NCBI RefSeq assembly: GCF_007489275.1
Contig: NZ_VLNR01000041.1
Coordinates: 1-60,120, forward strand
Length of the DNA: 60,120 nucleotides
Origin: Aquimarina algiphila
GTDB taxonomy: Bacteria > Bacteroidota > Bacteroidia > Flavobacteriales > Flavobacteriaceae
Direction: 5' to 3'
The notes beneath the pieces were generated by a model. The model did not search any database, was not told where the DNA came from, and saw nothing but the letters and a program-made list of their open reading frames with translations. Below are positions 49,901-57,527 of the stretch, piece after piece; the stretch's first letter is position 1; every line of letters starts with the position of its first letter. A program made the position numbers and the translations under genes.

Positions 49901-50490
49901 CTGATAGTATTTTTATAGATACTACTACCGAAGTTATCTCTGCAAATTTCATTGCTTCAACTCAAGTATTTGTTGGAGAAAAATTTGTTATAGTGGACAA
50001 TAGTGATCCTATACCTGATACTTTAGATTGGATATTCCCAGAGGAAGCAGAAGTTACCTATGAAGATGATAATTATGCAGAGTTGATTTTTGAGACACCT
50101 GGAGAATATGAGATTATGCTACAGACGTATAGAGGATTGTGTACAGCTACAACGACAAAAACTGTGATTGTTGTAGAAAAGGAAATCGATGGAGAAGGAG
50201 GAGAAGGTGATGAGGATAGTGTCGATATCCAAAGCTCGATTGATTATCTAGTATATCCAAACCCTACAACTACCGGAAGATTTACAGTAGATGTGAATTT
50301 ATCAAAATCACAACCAATCAACTTAAAGATTTTTAATATAGTTAATAATACGCTTATAGATTCTAGAGCCGGTGATGGAAACGAAGAATATACTTTTGAA
50401 TATGATATGTCTGTATTACCCTCAGGGATATATTTCATTTTATTAGAAACATCTTCAGCAAGTCAAGTTAGAAAACTAATTATTGAATAG
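43960..50490 (+). CDS. SprB-repeat cell-surface adhesin with T9SS sorting domain
   Basis: The 2176-residue protein has a signal peptide (1-22, ending FSTTAQ), a unique head (about 23-145, motif GYVGQGRSGCGSNSNGLK), and a helical and beta region to about 470. About 17 SprB-type repeats of 75-95 residues (nucleotides about 45370-49700) follow, each with C.G...G.I...V.GG..PY.Y.W and AG.Y.V.VTD. An Ig-like and a PKD-like module precede the C-terminal T9SS type A sorting domain, beginning YPNPTTTGRF and ending RKLIIE. It is expected to be exported by T9SS to the cell surface, where SprB-type proteins serve adhesion and gliding. No porP/sprF-type partner gene is adjacent, unlike F. johnsoniae sprB. 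Last gene of unit 2. Confidence 0.92.
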   Translation: MGMKKIFTLLILFFSIFSTTAQDDYTLTIDGYVGQGRSGCGSNSNGLKRIIVHYERGAPRTIHDFGRYLNRDFDYTVNFNESNKIVRLEFRSTSRDRNSFGDCSRSYRDTKFIDVSTPCFARRYQKDDFLERRFRRGNMFITIEPNIDISFVDGTPATSINSICIGSDIDITTNPDNLPVDAYDWEFFDTVTLIQQQTAAYRSLVRAVERAQQTLDSCPPGFNECRGRAQYALDQARAALNAYTGPQEEIVPINRWVTLTSFRRNPSISLGLEDMFDNVIDPLDPSGLPIREKAIGKPINIRLNTDFACGPLFSKETNVVTVQYLPAAPSISTTPSVEQPTCSYSDDAGFTIPFDRTIYSGEVLSISLKKLAEGQTALPNPKTPAQEALTQNQYLALVNSRYRIDAGNNTGITNTHPRFNTSTNTYRWSGNLTQGQYAIEISGSRTANGSLLPFCELFHYFFEVRAPERVRFTATPAQDETCFDENDGQIRITASGGSGTYQYSLNNGTTWNTLPRTPYVVQNLSPQTYNVKVRDSRGCLDKENISDRDESISVLIQEMDPITHTIAVNGIIQPSAPRAEDAMIRIQNVTGGVPITGSGSAYYNYEVLINGSTTNTITGRAFPGGYDIEDLPAGNHQIRYTGAATCRINPVISLPTITDPQPVTFRVQKEDPSCSDARDGILTAVNIEGGYPPYRIQWRAQGAASYVSRNPFEAGQGTYEVLVTDNRSGRAEQTNIQFDNVPLPISISNIDIEPITCYGEQSRVTITATGGGTGTYQYALWTGPTTTWRDSNVFALDANTTTGYLFRVRDRVANDCISEISDRQFISQPSEIRITPDNVVQNNIFGDNEGEIEINIIGGTPGYTVRWERNGTPIADTGISISSLIAGNYVAIVRDTSDCEVSSTEIEITQPDRLLVSIEETNPIQCFEGRGTLSAVVSGGSNTYTYQWFRDGAIIDGETSRVFNNVQQGNYSVRVEDGFTFNNASVTFTEPDVLSLSITRGDNISCYNGSNGRIVLNPQGGTRPYSFSIDNRLTYISEDDLTDFTIESLISGDYEVWLRDANNCEITTPQSITLTQPEEIVITPVTISPATTIGGSDGSLVIEVTGGTGDYRYVWTKENDATFNRTTKDIDNLSIGAYTVVVTDDNDCTENRTFRVIEPDPMVVRIEIDNPILCHGDSLGELRAIVTGGFPIVSVPSDFEYQWYRIEGTTATPINTDLSLNSIDNLPAGIYRVVSTDITGVSDETTIEITQPEDLVVTLSSPPTQILCYGEDTGTIDITVTGGPVDEDTGEYLPYTFRWTKVEDADFQSSTEDLRNITAGTYEVVVIDDNLCTTSLSEPVVIGQPDAALEIYDVIPVNLTGFKTGNGSISLEVRGGTAPYRYSWTDSEDVTYTASTQDIDNLSIGIYTLEVTDENDCTTTVTREITEPNQLIVEIIPISEDEGVQCFGEETVIPLSTTTQGGIGAYTYEWFEQGEPTEVIFTTPVTTRVRAGIYTVVVTDENGNTDDYVYEVIEPEILSIIENVDNVVCRGDANGSIDISVSGGVAPYSYRWSNGQVTEDLSSLRAGNYTVTITDANNCQLQREIEVTQPPRLFVNGAIVRIPPSSSGARDGSITVTIGGGVPSYIYEWRNFSNELQSSTTNVLSNIGVEGYSLTVRDANGCVLFVDNVDLFEPPVLQVNIEHVNVISCFGDSSGSLSAIVEGGVPFNAAKQYNYQWFNAEDNTPIGLDRFLLEGILAGEYYVIVSDAAGTDVTSATFRLTQPDVLSVNFDTDYVNCGDGNDWTIIPQINGGTGPFSYLWSTGNTTNRLENIVAGTYSVEITDLRGCSITEEVTVNVPEPLIITETLTVPTCYSGCDGVINISVQGGAAPYTYLWSNGSTTEDLTAVCAGTYDVIVTDVKGCEMRREIILSNPDELIVNLGEDITLCFEQTIVLNATINDPNANYQWTSTNGFTSDEPMIEVSEAGIYDVLVTDAKGCEASDSIFIDTTTEVISANFIASTQVFVGEKFVIVDNSDPIPDTLDWIFPEEAEVTYEDDNYAELIFETPGEYEIMLQTYRGLCTATTTKTVIVVEKEIDGEGGEGDEDSVDIQSSIDYLVYPNPTTTGRFTVDVNLSKSQPINLKIFNIVNNTLIDSRAGDGNEEYTFEYDMSVLPSGIYFILLETSSASQVRKLIIE
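45370..49700 (+). repeat. SprB repeat array with C-(ABC)5-C order
   Basis: Seventeen repeats fall in three classes by cysteines. C-type has Cys at both ends; A-type only at the end; B-type only at the start. The order is C, then A-B-C five times, then C. Boundaries are approximate. Confidence 0.75.
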
Positions 50491-50577
50491 TAAGAATAGA
50501 ATCATTTTTAAAATAATAATATTCGGTACAAAGAACAAATCAAATAATTTTTTTATAAATCTCTTAAAACCTAAAGC

Positions 50578-51348
50578 ATGAGAAAATTTTTATTATTGAT
50601 GTTATTCATCGCATGTAACACATTTGCACAAGATTATCAATTGATAGTAAGTGGATATATTGGCTCAGGGCCATCTTCTTGCGGTTCTAATAATAATGGT
50701 TTAAAATGGATAAAAGCCATATTCGATGATGGGTCAGAAGACTTTTTGTTTAATCAGCCAGGAGGTCAGTTTAGAAATAGAACATATTCTTTTTCTCAGA
50801 TATATAGTGAAAATAAACGTTTAGTCGGAGTAAAGTTTAGATCTGTTTCCAGAAGGAGAAGCAGTTTCGGGAGTTGTAGAAGTTCTAGATCAAGTGAAAA
50901 GTTAGTAAATGTAAGTTCTCCATCGTTTCACCAGGTTTTTACAAAAAATGAAATTTATGAAAGTAGAATAAATAATGGTTCTGCAACAATAACTGTTGTT
51001 CAAACTACAAATGCCATTAGATCAAATCAGAGTACTCTTTTAACTGAAAAAAATGAAAATATATTGAGTAATCAACGTGATAAAGAATCAAAATTATTTA
51101 AAACATCAATGTATCCGAACCCATCTCTGGATGGTAAGTTTAGTATTAATATTTCTTCAAAAGAACTAACTCCTGTAGTAGTTCAAATCTTTGATTTGTT
51201 AGATAGGAGAAAAGTATTTGAAGAGGTGAAATCAGGAAATACAGAATATGTTTTCGAATTCAATTCTTATCCTCTAAAATCTGGTTTTTATTTGGTTCAA
51301 GTTGAATCAGGTGGAAAAAAACAATTGAAAAAACTCATTATAGAATAG
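50578..51348 (+). CDS. Miniature of the SprB-like adhesin: head plus T9SS sorting domain
   Basis: The 256-residue protein has a signal peptide (1-18, ending TFAQ), a head domain (about 19-145) homologous to the head of the 2176-residue adhesin (GYIGSGPSSCGSNNNGLK against GYVGQGRSGCGSNSNGLK; then KFRSVSRRRSSFGSC against EFRSTSRDRNSFGDC), a short Ser/Asn linker, and a T9SS type A sorting domain starting YPNPSLDGKF and ending KKLIIE. It keeps both ends of the big protein and lacks all repeats. It lies 87 bp downstream on the same strand. It may cap, compete with, or form a shared assembly with the adhesin. Confidence 0.85.
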   Translation: MRKFLLLMLFIACNTFAQDYQLIVSGYIGSGPSSCGSNNNGLKWIKAIFDDGSEDFLFNQPGGQFRNRTYSFSQIYSENKRLVGVKFRSVSRRRSSFGSCRSSRSSEKLVNVSSPSFHQVFTKNEIYESRINNGSATITVVQTTNAIRSNQSTLLTEKNENILSNQRDKESKLFKTSMYPNPSLDGKFSINISSKELTPVVVQIFDLLDRRKVFEEVKSGNTEYVFEFNSYPLKSGFYLVQVESGGKKQLKKLIIE

Positions 51349-51373
51349 TATAATTTAAAATTCGTAGCTTCCA

Positions 51374-51404
51374 AACCTCACGGGTTTTAAAAATCTGTGA
51401 GGTT
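51374..51404. terminator. Hairpin between convergent genes
   Basis: AACCTCAC (51374-51381) pairs perfectly with GTGAGGTT (51397-51404). There is no long T-run. It lies between genes ending at 51348 (plus) and 51443 (minus), and resembles palindromes seen often between flavobacterial genes. Confidence 0.6.
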
Positions 51405-51442
51405 ATTATGTATTGAAACTCACATCATAGATCTTTAAAAAG

Positions 51443-52252
51443 CTAAAGTTCTCTAACCCAAATATTACGATACTGCACCAAATTACTATGATCCTGTAAT
51501 TTAATAGGTCCTTTATTATGAGCTTCATTTTTTGGAGGACCAATATATTCTGTAGATCCAAGAATCTCTACATGATCTTGTACCAACACACCATTATGAA
51601 TTACAGTAAATGTACCTGATTTTGTTTTTTTACCCTCTGTATTAAATTCTGGAGCATGAAAAATAATATCATAAGTTTGCCATTGATCAGGAGCTTTTGT
51701 TGCATTTACCAATGGAATATGCTGTTTGTAAACAGCAGTTGCCTGACCATTAGCATAGGTTCTGTTCTGATAACTATCTAAGATTTGCACTTCGTATTTG
51801 TTTTGAAAAAATACTCCACTATTGCCGCGTCCCTGACCTTCACCTTGAATAACATCTGGAGCACTCCATTCTAAGTGTAACTGAATACTACCATAATTTT
51901 TCTTGGTTTGGATATCTCCGGTTCCTGGTTTTACGGTCATTGTTTTATCAGTATTAAGGGTCCATGCGGCTGCAGTAGAATCTTTGGCAGACATCCAGGC
52001 TTCAAGATTAGAACCATCAAATAATACAGTAGCATCAGACGGAATATTGTTATCATTAAAAGAAATAACTTTTGGTTCAGGTTCCCAAACTTCGGTTTCT
52101 TTAGGATCAGTAATTTCCTTTTTTGGTGTTTCTACGATTTCTTCTTTTTTGCTATCATTTTCTACTTTATCTTCAACAATAATGGTATCTGCTTTTTTGT
52201 TACATGATAATGTTATTACAAGTACCCAAAGGAGGTAGATTAATTTTTTCAT
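51443..52252 (-). CDS. DUF1080 3-keto-disaccharide hydrolase lipoprotein
   Basis: The 269-residue protein has a lipoprotein signal (VLVITLSCNKK, Cys near 17), a Glu/Lys/Pro linker to about 65, and a DUF1080 beta-jelly-roll (about 70-269). Family motifs are visible: ATVLFDGSNLEAW, YGSIQLHLEW, GRGNSGVFFQNKYEVQILDS, WQTYDIIFHAPEF and GPIKLQDHSN. Characterised members cleave or act on 3-keto-glycosides. It is the last gene of the minus-strand sugar-oxidation operon, 22 bp after the isomerase. The predicted role is periplasmic cleavage of the glycosidic bond after oxidation by the GMC enzyme. Confidence 0.88.
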   Translation of the reverse strand: MKKLIYLLWVLVITLSCNKKADTIIVEDKVENDSKKEEIVETPKKEITDPKETEVWEPEPKVISFNDNNIPSDATVLFDGSNLEAWMSAKDSTAAAWTLNTDKTMTVKPGTGDIQTKKNYGSIQLHLEWSAPDVIQGEGQGRGNSGVFFQNKYEVQILDSYQNRTYANGQATAVYKQHIPLVNATKAPDQWQTYDIIFHAPEFNTEGKKTKSGTFTVIHNGVLVQDHVEILGSTEYIGPPKNEAHNKGPIKLQDHSNLVQYRNIWVREL

Positions 52253-52273
52253 TGTGGTGTGGGTTTTTGTTGG

Positions 52274-53326
52274 TTATAATCCTAATATCTTTTTTAGTTG
52301 ATCTTTATCGATAGCTGCTCCAGCAAAATCATCAAATGCTTTCTGAGTAGCTTCTATAATATGATCTTGAATAAATTTAGCTCCCTCTCGAGCTCCCTGT
52401 TCAGGAGATTTAATACAACATTCCCATTCCATTACTGCCCAAACATCACATCCATATTGTGTAAGCTTGGAGAATATGGTTTTAAAATCTATTTGTCCAT
52501 CTCCTAAAGAACGATATCGTCCAGCACGGTCAACCCAGTCACTATATCCTCCAAAAGCTCCTTTTTTTCCGGTAGGGTTAAACTCAGAATCTTTTACGTG
52601 AAATGATTTAATAAATTCATGATAGTGATCTATGTATTCAATATAATCTAATTGCTGTAAAACGAAATGACTTGGATCATAAAGGATATTTACACGTTTG
52701 TGATTTCCTGTAGCTTCCAGAAAACGTTCAAAAGTAATTCCATCATGAAGATCTTCACCTGGATGAATCTCATAGCAAACATCAACACCCTCTTGGTCAA
52801 AATGATTTAATATAGGTAGCCATCGTTTAGTTAATTCTTCGAACCCCATTTCGACCAAACCGGGAGGTCTCTGTGGCCATGGATGCATAGTATGCCAAAG
52901 CAAAGCTCCCGAAAATGTAGCGTGAGCATTTATACCCAGCCTTCGACTGGCGGTAGCTGCATTTTTTACTTGTTGTACTGCCCATTCAGTTCTTTTCTTA
53001 GGATTGTTTTTACAATCATCAGGTGCAAAATTATCAAACATTAAATCATAAGCAGGATGTACAGCTACCAATTGTCCCTGTAAATGGGTAGAAAGTTCGG
53101 TTATTTCTAATCCGTAATTGGCAATTTGTCCTTTTAACTCATCACAATAAGTTTGACTTTCAGCGGCTTTGTCTAGATCGATAAGTCGTGTTTCCCATGT
53201 AGGAATCTGAATCCCCTTATAGCCTAAATCTGATGCCCATTTGCATAATCCATCTAAAGAATTAAAAGGAGCTTTATCGTCCATAAATTGCGCTAGAAAT
53301 ACAGCAGGACCTTTGATTGTTTTCAT
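52274..53326 (-). CDS. Sugar phosphate isomerase/epimerase (AP-endonuclease-2 fold)
   Basis: The 350-residue cytoplasmic TIM-barrel protein has metal-ligand motifs typical of the family: TELSTHLQGQ (His near 82), VCYEIHPGEDLHDG (Glu near 176), LYDPSHFVLQ (Asp/His near 210), KSFHVKDSEF (His near 237) and VMEWECC (Glu near 300). It has no signal peptide. It likely interconverts keto-sugar products of the pathway inside the cell. It lies 4 bp downstream of the Gfo/Idh/MocA gene. Confidence 0.85.
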   Translation of the reverse strand: MKTIKGPAVFLAQFMDDKAPFNSLDGLCKWASDLGYKGIQIPTWETRLIDLDKAAESQTYCDELKGQIANYGLEITELSTHLQGQLVAVHPAYDLMFDNFAPDDCKNNPKKRTEWAVQQVKNAATASRRLGINAHATFSGALLWHTMHPWPQRPPGLVEMGFEELTKRWLPILNHFDQEGVDVCYEIHPGEDLHDGITFERFLEATGNHKRVNILYDPSHFVLQQLDYIEYIDHYHEFIKSFHVKDSEFNPTGKKGAFGGYSDWVDRAGRYRSLGDGQIDFKTIFSKLTQYGCDVWAVMEWECCIKSPEQGAREGAKFIQDHIIEATQKAFDDFAGAAIDKDQLKKILGL

Positions 53327-53330
53327 GTTG

Positions 53331-54476
53331 TTACATTTTTATCCAACGTGCATTATTTTGACTACTCTCAACAGCAGCATAAACAAACTTCATTCCTCGT
53401 ACACCATCTTTGGCAGTAGGGAAATCATGTTGTGCAGAGGGTTGTTTTTCTTTGGTTAATAAGAGTTCTTTGGCAAAACTTCTATATATGGTAGCGAAGC
53501 CTTCAAGGTATCCTTCAGGGTGTCCTGCAGGAATACGTACATAATCAGAAGATTCGGGATATCCACCGTTACCTCCTGGAGTGAATACTTGTTTAGGTTG
53601 ATCTAACCAACGTACTACCAATTCATTTGGGTTTTCCTGATACCATTCGATACTACCTTTGGTACCATAAATTTTTACTCCGAGATTATTTTCTTCCCCA
53701 GTAGCAATCTGAGAGAATGTCATTATTCCTTTTGCTCCGTTTGCAAATCGTAAAAGGACATTGCCATCATCATCAAGGGTTCTACCTTCTCCAAAAGCAG
53801 AAAGATCCGCGGCAAGTTCTGTAATTTGTGTTCCGGTGATGTATTCAACCAGATTTTCTGCATGAGTTCCAATATCTCCAAGAGCTCCACCAATACCAGA
53901 TCGCTTAGGGTCGACACGCCAGGCTGCTTGTTTATGATCTGTTTTTTCTAGGGCAGTAGAGAGCCATCCTTGCAAATATTGTACATTGATTTTACGAATA
54001 GTTCCCAAATCACCTTTAGCAATCATAGCTTTGGCTTGTTTAACCATAGGATACCCTGTATAGTTATGAGTTAACGCAAAAACTTTTCCAGATGCAGCTA
54101 TGATTTTTTCAAGTTCAACAGCTTCCTCCAGGGTTAAGGTCATAGGTTTATCACAAATTACATGAAAACCGTGCTCAAGAGCCATTTTTGCAGGAGGAAA
54201 ATGCATGTGATTGGGAGTAACGATCGCTACAAAATCCATGCGTTCATCTTCTGGTAGTTTAGCTTCTTCTTTGATCATTTTCTCAAAACTACCATAAGCT
54301 CTATTTTTTGATATTCCGATAGCTTCTGCAGAAGTTATACTTTTTTCTTCACTACTAGAAAAAGCTCCACAAACTAATGATATCATTCCGTCGATACCTG
54401 CAGCTTTTCTATGGACATCACCGATAAAGGAACCGATTCCTCCGCCGACCATTCCCATTTTTAATTTTTTATTCAT
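53331..54476 (-). CDS. Gfo/Idh/MocA family oxidoreductase
   Basis: The 381-residue protein has an N-terminal Rossmann domain (MGMVGGGIGSFIGDVHRKAA), the family motif VICDKPMTLTLEEA in place of the usual EKP, and a C-terminal sheet domain with GIGGALGDIGTHAENLVEYI, whose Asp/His are the catalytic positions. No signal peptide, so it is cytoplasmic. In this operon it would reduce or oxidise the keto sugar with NAD(P). A 148-bp gap separates it from the MFS gene upstream, enough for an internal promoter, though I see no clear one. Confidence 0.9.
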   Translation of the reverse strand: MNKKLKMGMVGGGIGSFIGDVHRKAAGIDGMISLVCGAFSSSEEKSITSAEAIGISKNRAYGSFEKMIKEEAKLPEDERMDFVAIVTPNHMHFPPAKMALEHGFHVICDKPMTLTLEEAVELEKIIAASGKVFALTHNYTGYPMVKQAKAMIAKGDLGTIRKINVQYLQGWLSTALEKTDHKQAAWRVDPKRSGIGGALGDIGTHAENLVEYITGTQITELAADLSAFGEGRTLDDDGNVLLRFANGAKGIMTFSQIATGEENNLGVKIYGTKGSIEWYQENPNELVVRWLDQPKQVFTPGGNGGYPESSDYVRIPAGHPEGYLEGFATIYRSFAKELLLTKEKQPSAQHDFPTAKDGVRGMKFVYAAVESSQNNARWIKM

Positions 54477-54624
54477 TTACGTTATTGTTGGTGTAATAAA
54501 TAATTTTCCGATTTTTTATGTAATAAGATATTCACTCTAATATTACATGATTTTGAATACGAAAAATACAAAATATGGTATTAAAAGAAACGAACTAAAT
54601 GTCTCATTTTATAGCTTAATTGGT

Positions 54625-55854
54625 TTATTTTTCATGATCTAATTGAGGTACTCTTCTTAATTCTAATTTTTTACGAGTGAAAAAAAGTATAGCAAATAAT
54701 AGTATTAACAATAATGGAAAGAATACTATATTGCCTAAAGTCGCTTGTCCTGCCGCAAGTTCAGCTGATTCTGGCGACATTCCAGAAGAAAGTGCTTTTG
54801 CCCTTTCAGTATCTAACCAGGAACCTATAACTGGTTGCCATATTCCGGTGGCAAACATTCCTGCTCCACCTACTATTGACATGCCTAAAGCTCCAGATTT
54901 AGGAATATATTCACTAACAAATCCTATCATCGTTGGCCAGAAATACATAACTCCAATGGCGAATAAAATAGCAGAAATATAAACCATTGATCCTGTAGCA
55001 TTTGACATTAGGTAAATAGCAATAGTGGCTATTATAGATGAAAACCAAAGAACTCCGGTGGGATTAAGTTTATGAATTACAGGACCAGCAAAATAACGTC
55101 CTACGGCCATTAATCCAGTTACCATCGCTAAAATAAGCATAGGACTGGCACCAGAACTCCCCAAAATACGTTCTACCCATTGCTGGGTTCCCAATTCTGT
55201 AGTTGCTGTAAGTGTCATACATATAGCAATGAAAACGAATAAAGGGGTAAATAAGTTTTTAATATTCACTGAAGTATCGGATACAATATTTTCATTTTTA
55301 GGAAAAGTCAATTTGAAAAACATAACTCCATATAGTAAAGTAGGAATTAGCATTAATGCAATTTGTAATTGCCATCCTAAATTGATATCGGTCATAAATT
55401 TTGAGGCTAAAGCACCAATAACAATACCTCCTGGAAACCAAACATGAAATTTATTGAGCATTGTAGTTCTGTTTTTGGTATACATGTCTGCAATTAAGGG
55501 ATTACATGCAGCTTCAACAGATCCATTTGCAAAACCTATAAATAGTGTAGAAATCAATAGCCCCCAAAATCCACTTGCAAAAATTGTAAGTAGTAATCCT
55601 GCAAGGTGTGAGATAAAAGCAATTATCATTAATTTTCTTGGACCTAAACTATTGTACACCAAACCTCCAAAAATAGTTGCAATAGGAAACCCCCAAAAAG
55701 CCATACTATTTACAAATCCCAATTGTGTATCAGATAAACGAAATTCTGTTCCTAATTGTGCCAAAATACCTGCGCGAATTGCGAAAGTCATTGCCGTAAC
55801 TACAAGAGCAATGCAACTCGCCGTAAAAAGCTGCGTTTTATTAATTGTACTCAT
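54625..55854 (-). CDS. MFS sugar transporter
   Basis: The 409-residue protein has about 12 membrane helices and the MFS loop 2-3 pattern (GFPIATIFGGLVYNSLGPRKLMI). It resembles the Bacteroidetes sugar MFS proteins found in polysaccharide or keto-sugar operons. The last residues are cytoplasmic and basic (FFTRKKLELRRV). It probably imports the keto-sugar or aglycone produced in the periplasm. It starts 3 bp after the stop of the isomerase lipoprotein gene, so the two are co-transcribed. Confidence 0.9.
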   Translation of the reverse strand: MSTINKTQLFTASCIALVVTAMTFAIRAGILAQLGTEFRLSDTQLGFVNSMAFWGFPIATIFGGLVYNSLGPRKLMIIAFISHLAGLLLTIFASGFWGLLISTLFIGFANGSVEAACNPLIADMYTKNRTTMLNKFHVWFPGGIVIGALASKFMTDINLGWQLQIALMLIPTLLYGVMFFKLTFPKNENIVSDTSVNIKNLFTPLFVFIAICMTLTATTELGTQQWVERILGSSGASPMLILAMVTGLMAVGRYFAGPVIHKLNPTGVLWFSSIIATIAIYLMSNATGSMVYISAILFAIGVMYFWPTMIGFVSEYIPKSGALGMSIVGGAGMFATGIWQPVIGSWLDTERAKALSSGMSPESAELAAGQATLGNIVFFPLLLILLFAILFFTRKKLELRRVPQLDHEK

Positions 55855-55857
55855 ATC

Positions 55858-56856
55858 TTAGTTAAGGTTTTTGGACGCATTGATTAATAAATCACGAGTC
55901 GCAGTAATACCTTCAATTTCACCAAGACGTTCTCCTTCATATTCAACTCCTATAAAACCAGTATATTCAGCTTTTTTTATAATCTCCAGCATTTTTCTAT
56001 AATCGATTGTAGTTTCATTACCTTCACTATCAAAATCATAAGATTTTGCACTTACTGCTTTAGCATGAGGCATCATTTCTTCTACACCCTGATATTTAGG
56101 ATATTCTTTAATACAACTCGTACTCCAACGTTCACCGTCTTTACGCTCTAAACAAAAATTACCAAAATCAGGTAATGTACCACAATTGGGTTTATTAACT
56201 TTTTGCATTACTTCTGCTAACATAGCTGCGTTAGAAGATAGGTATCCATGATTTTCTACAATAACATTAACATTTTTGGATGCAGCATATTCTGAAAGTT
56301 TAACTAGACCATGAACAGATACCTTTACCCATTTTTCTGGATCATTAGTGCCAAATAGATTCACGCGAATAGAATGACAACCCAAAAATTGTGCTGCATC
56401 TACCCATTTCTTGTGATTTTCTACGGTTTCATTTTGTTCTTTTTCATCAAGAACTGCTAGGTCTCCCTCACCATCAACCATAATGATTAGATTTTGAATA
56501 TTAAATTCCTCACTTTTTGATTTTAAAGTTTCCAAAAGTTGTTGCATCGCTTTTTCTGGATTTGGGTCACTTTTAAGATCTTCTTTATATAACTGACTAA
56601 CATATTCTATCCCCTCAAAACCTAATTCACTTGCTTTTTGAGCAAAATCCTTAGGATCCATTTCTCCTGATTTGATAGCTTTATGTAATGACCATTGTGC
56701 TAGTGATAATTTGAAAAAGGGTTTGGATTCTTGTGATGAAACTTCCATAGTGGTGGATTCTTCTTCTTTTTGAGTTTCTGTATTTTCTGAAGTATTTTGT
56801 TTGCATGAGCTTAGGATCATAAATACGATAAGCCCTTTTAAGATGGTGTGTTGCAT
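55858..56856 (-). CDS. Periplasmic sugar isomerase/epimerase lipoprotein
   Basis: The 332-residue protein has a lipoprotein signal (FMILSSCKQN, Cys near 18), a Glu/Ser linker, and a TIM barrel of the hydroxypyruvate-isomerase/sugar-epimerase type: FKLSLAQWSLHKAIKSGE, GFEGIEYVSQLY, VIVENHGYLSSN (Glu/His near 199), GTLPDFGNFC, and FIGVEYEGERLGE. The fold is shared with the cytoplasmic gene at 52274 but the protein is secreted. Envelope-located members of this fold are found with 3-keto-sugar enzymes and may act as isomerases or 1,2-lyases. It follows the subunit-3 gene by 24 bp. Confidence 0.85.
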   Translation of the reverse strand: MQHTILKGLIVFMILSSCKQNTSENTETQKEEESTTMEVSSQESKPFFKLSLAQWSLHKAIKSGEMDPKDFAQKASELGFEGIEYVSQLYKEDLKSDPNPEKAMQQLLETLKSKSEEFNIQNLIIMVDGEGDLAVLDEKEQNETVENHKKWVDAAQFLGCHSIRVNLFGTNDPEKWVKVSVHGLVKLSEYAASKNVNVIVENHGYLSSNAAMLAEVMQKVNKPNCGTLPDFGNFCLERKDGERWSTSCIKEYPKYQGVEEMMPHAKAVSAKSYDFDSEGNETTIDYRKMLEIIKKAEYTGFIGVEYEGERLGEIEGITATRDLLINASKNLN

Positions 56857-56880
56857 GAATTGTGGTTTAAAGCCTCATGA

Positions 56881-57516
56881 TTAAAGAGACCAGGCTTTGC
56901 CTTTGGTTAATTTTTCTAGTGAGTCGCACCCAATTTGTTCTCCTGGTACTGGAGCATAAGCAAGTACATTCTCGCCAATTTCTTCTGTAGTTTTAAACCC
57001 CCAAATCGATAACCATCTCACAGCAGATAAGTAATTAAAGATGATTGCTTCTTTAGAAGCGTTACTTAAATCATCAGGATTTTTTACTTGCGACATTTCC
57101 TTTTGATATGCTTCTTGTTGTTCTTTAGAAGATCTAAGATATTTTGTTAGAAGAGCATCATATTCTTCGATCTTGATCTTTTTTACGGGTTTATCTTCAT
57201 TTACTCCTAACGCTTTCATTACATAATCAGCAGTTTTCTTAAATATTTGAGCATCTTTTTCTTTTGCTACTGCATTCATATAACTGTCAATGAACATGGG
57301 GACATTTAATGATTTGGCTCCCGGAATATCAGTTTCTGGAATAATAAGATCGACAATTTGATCAAGTACTTTTGCTTCATCTTCAGAAAGCAATTTAGGT
57401 ATCCATGTTAATTTTATTTCACTGGTACAACTTTGTAATATACTAAGCAGTGTAGGAGTAGCAGCAATATAACCTGCTGATAACCCAATGTTTTTTAAGG
57501 CTTCTCTTCTGTTCAT
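56881..57516 (-). CDS. Gluconate 2-dehydrogenase subunit 3 family protein
   Basis: The 211-residue protein begins with a twin-arginine-like leader (MNRREALKNIGLSAGYIAATPT). The DUF1086 / gluconate dehydrogenase subunit 3 body follows: LLSEDEAKVLDQIVDLIIPETDIPGA, MFIDSYM, and the late WGFKTTEEIGENVLAYAPVPGEQ. In LacABC-type 3-keto-sugar dehydrogenases this small subunit escorts the GMC flavoprotein through the Tat pathway and completes the complex. It lies 11 bp downstream of the GMC gene. Confidence 0.9.
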   Translation of the reverse strand: MNRREALKNIGLSAGYIAATPTLLSILQSCTSEIKLTWIPKLLSEDEAKVLDQIVDLIIPETDIPGAKSLNVPMFIDSYMNAVAKEKDAQIFKKTADYVMKALGVNEDKPVKKIKIEEYDALLTKYLRSSKEQQEAYQKEMSQVKNPDDLSNASKEAIIFNYLSAVRWLSIWGFKTTEEIGENVLAYAPVPGEQIGCDSLEKLTKGKAWSL

Positions 57517-57527
57517 AATCTATAGAA

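Noticed and set aside
41389..50438. Long antisense ORFs opposite the large surface genes
   Set aside because: They are shadows of strongly biased coding frames with no starts, signals or homology.
27474..50490. Classic sprB gliding locus
   Set aside because: No sprF/porP or sprC/sprD-like genes are next to the SprB-repeat gene; its neighbours are different.
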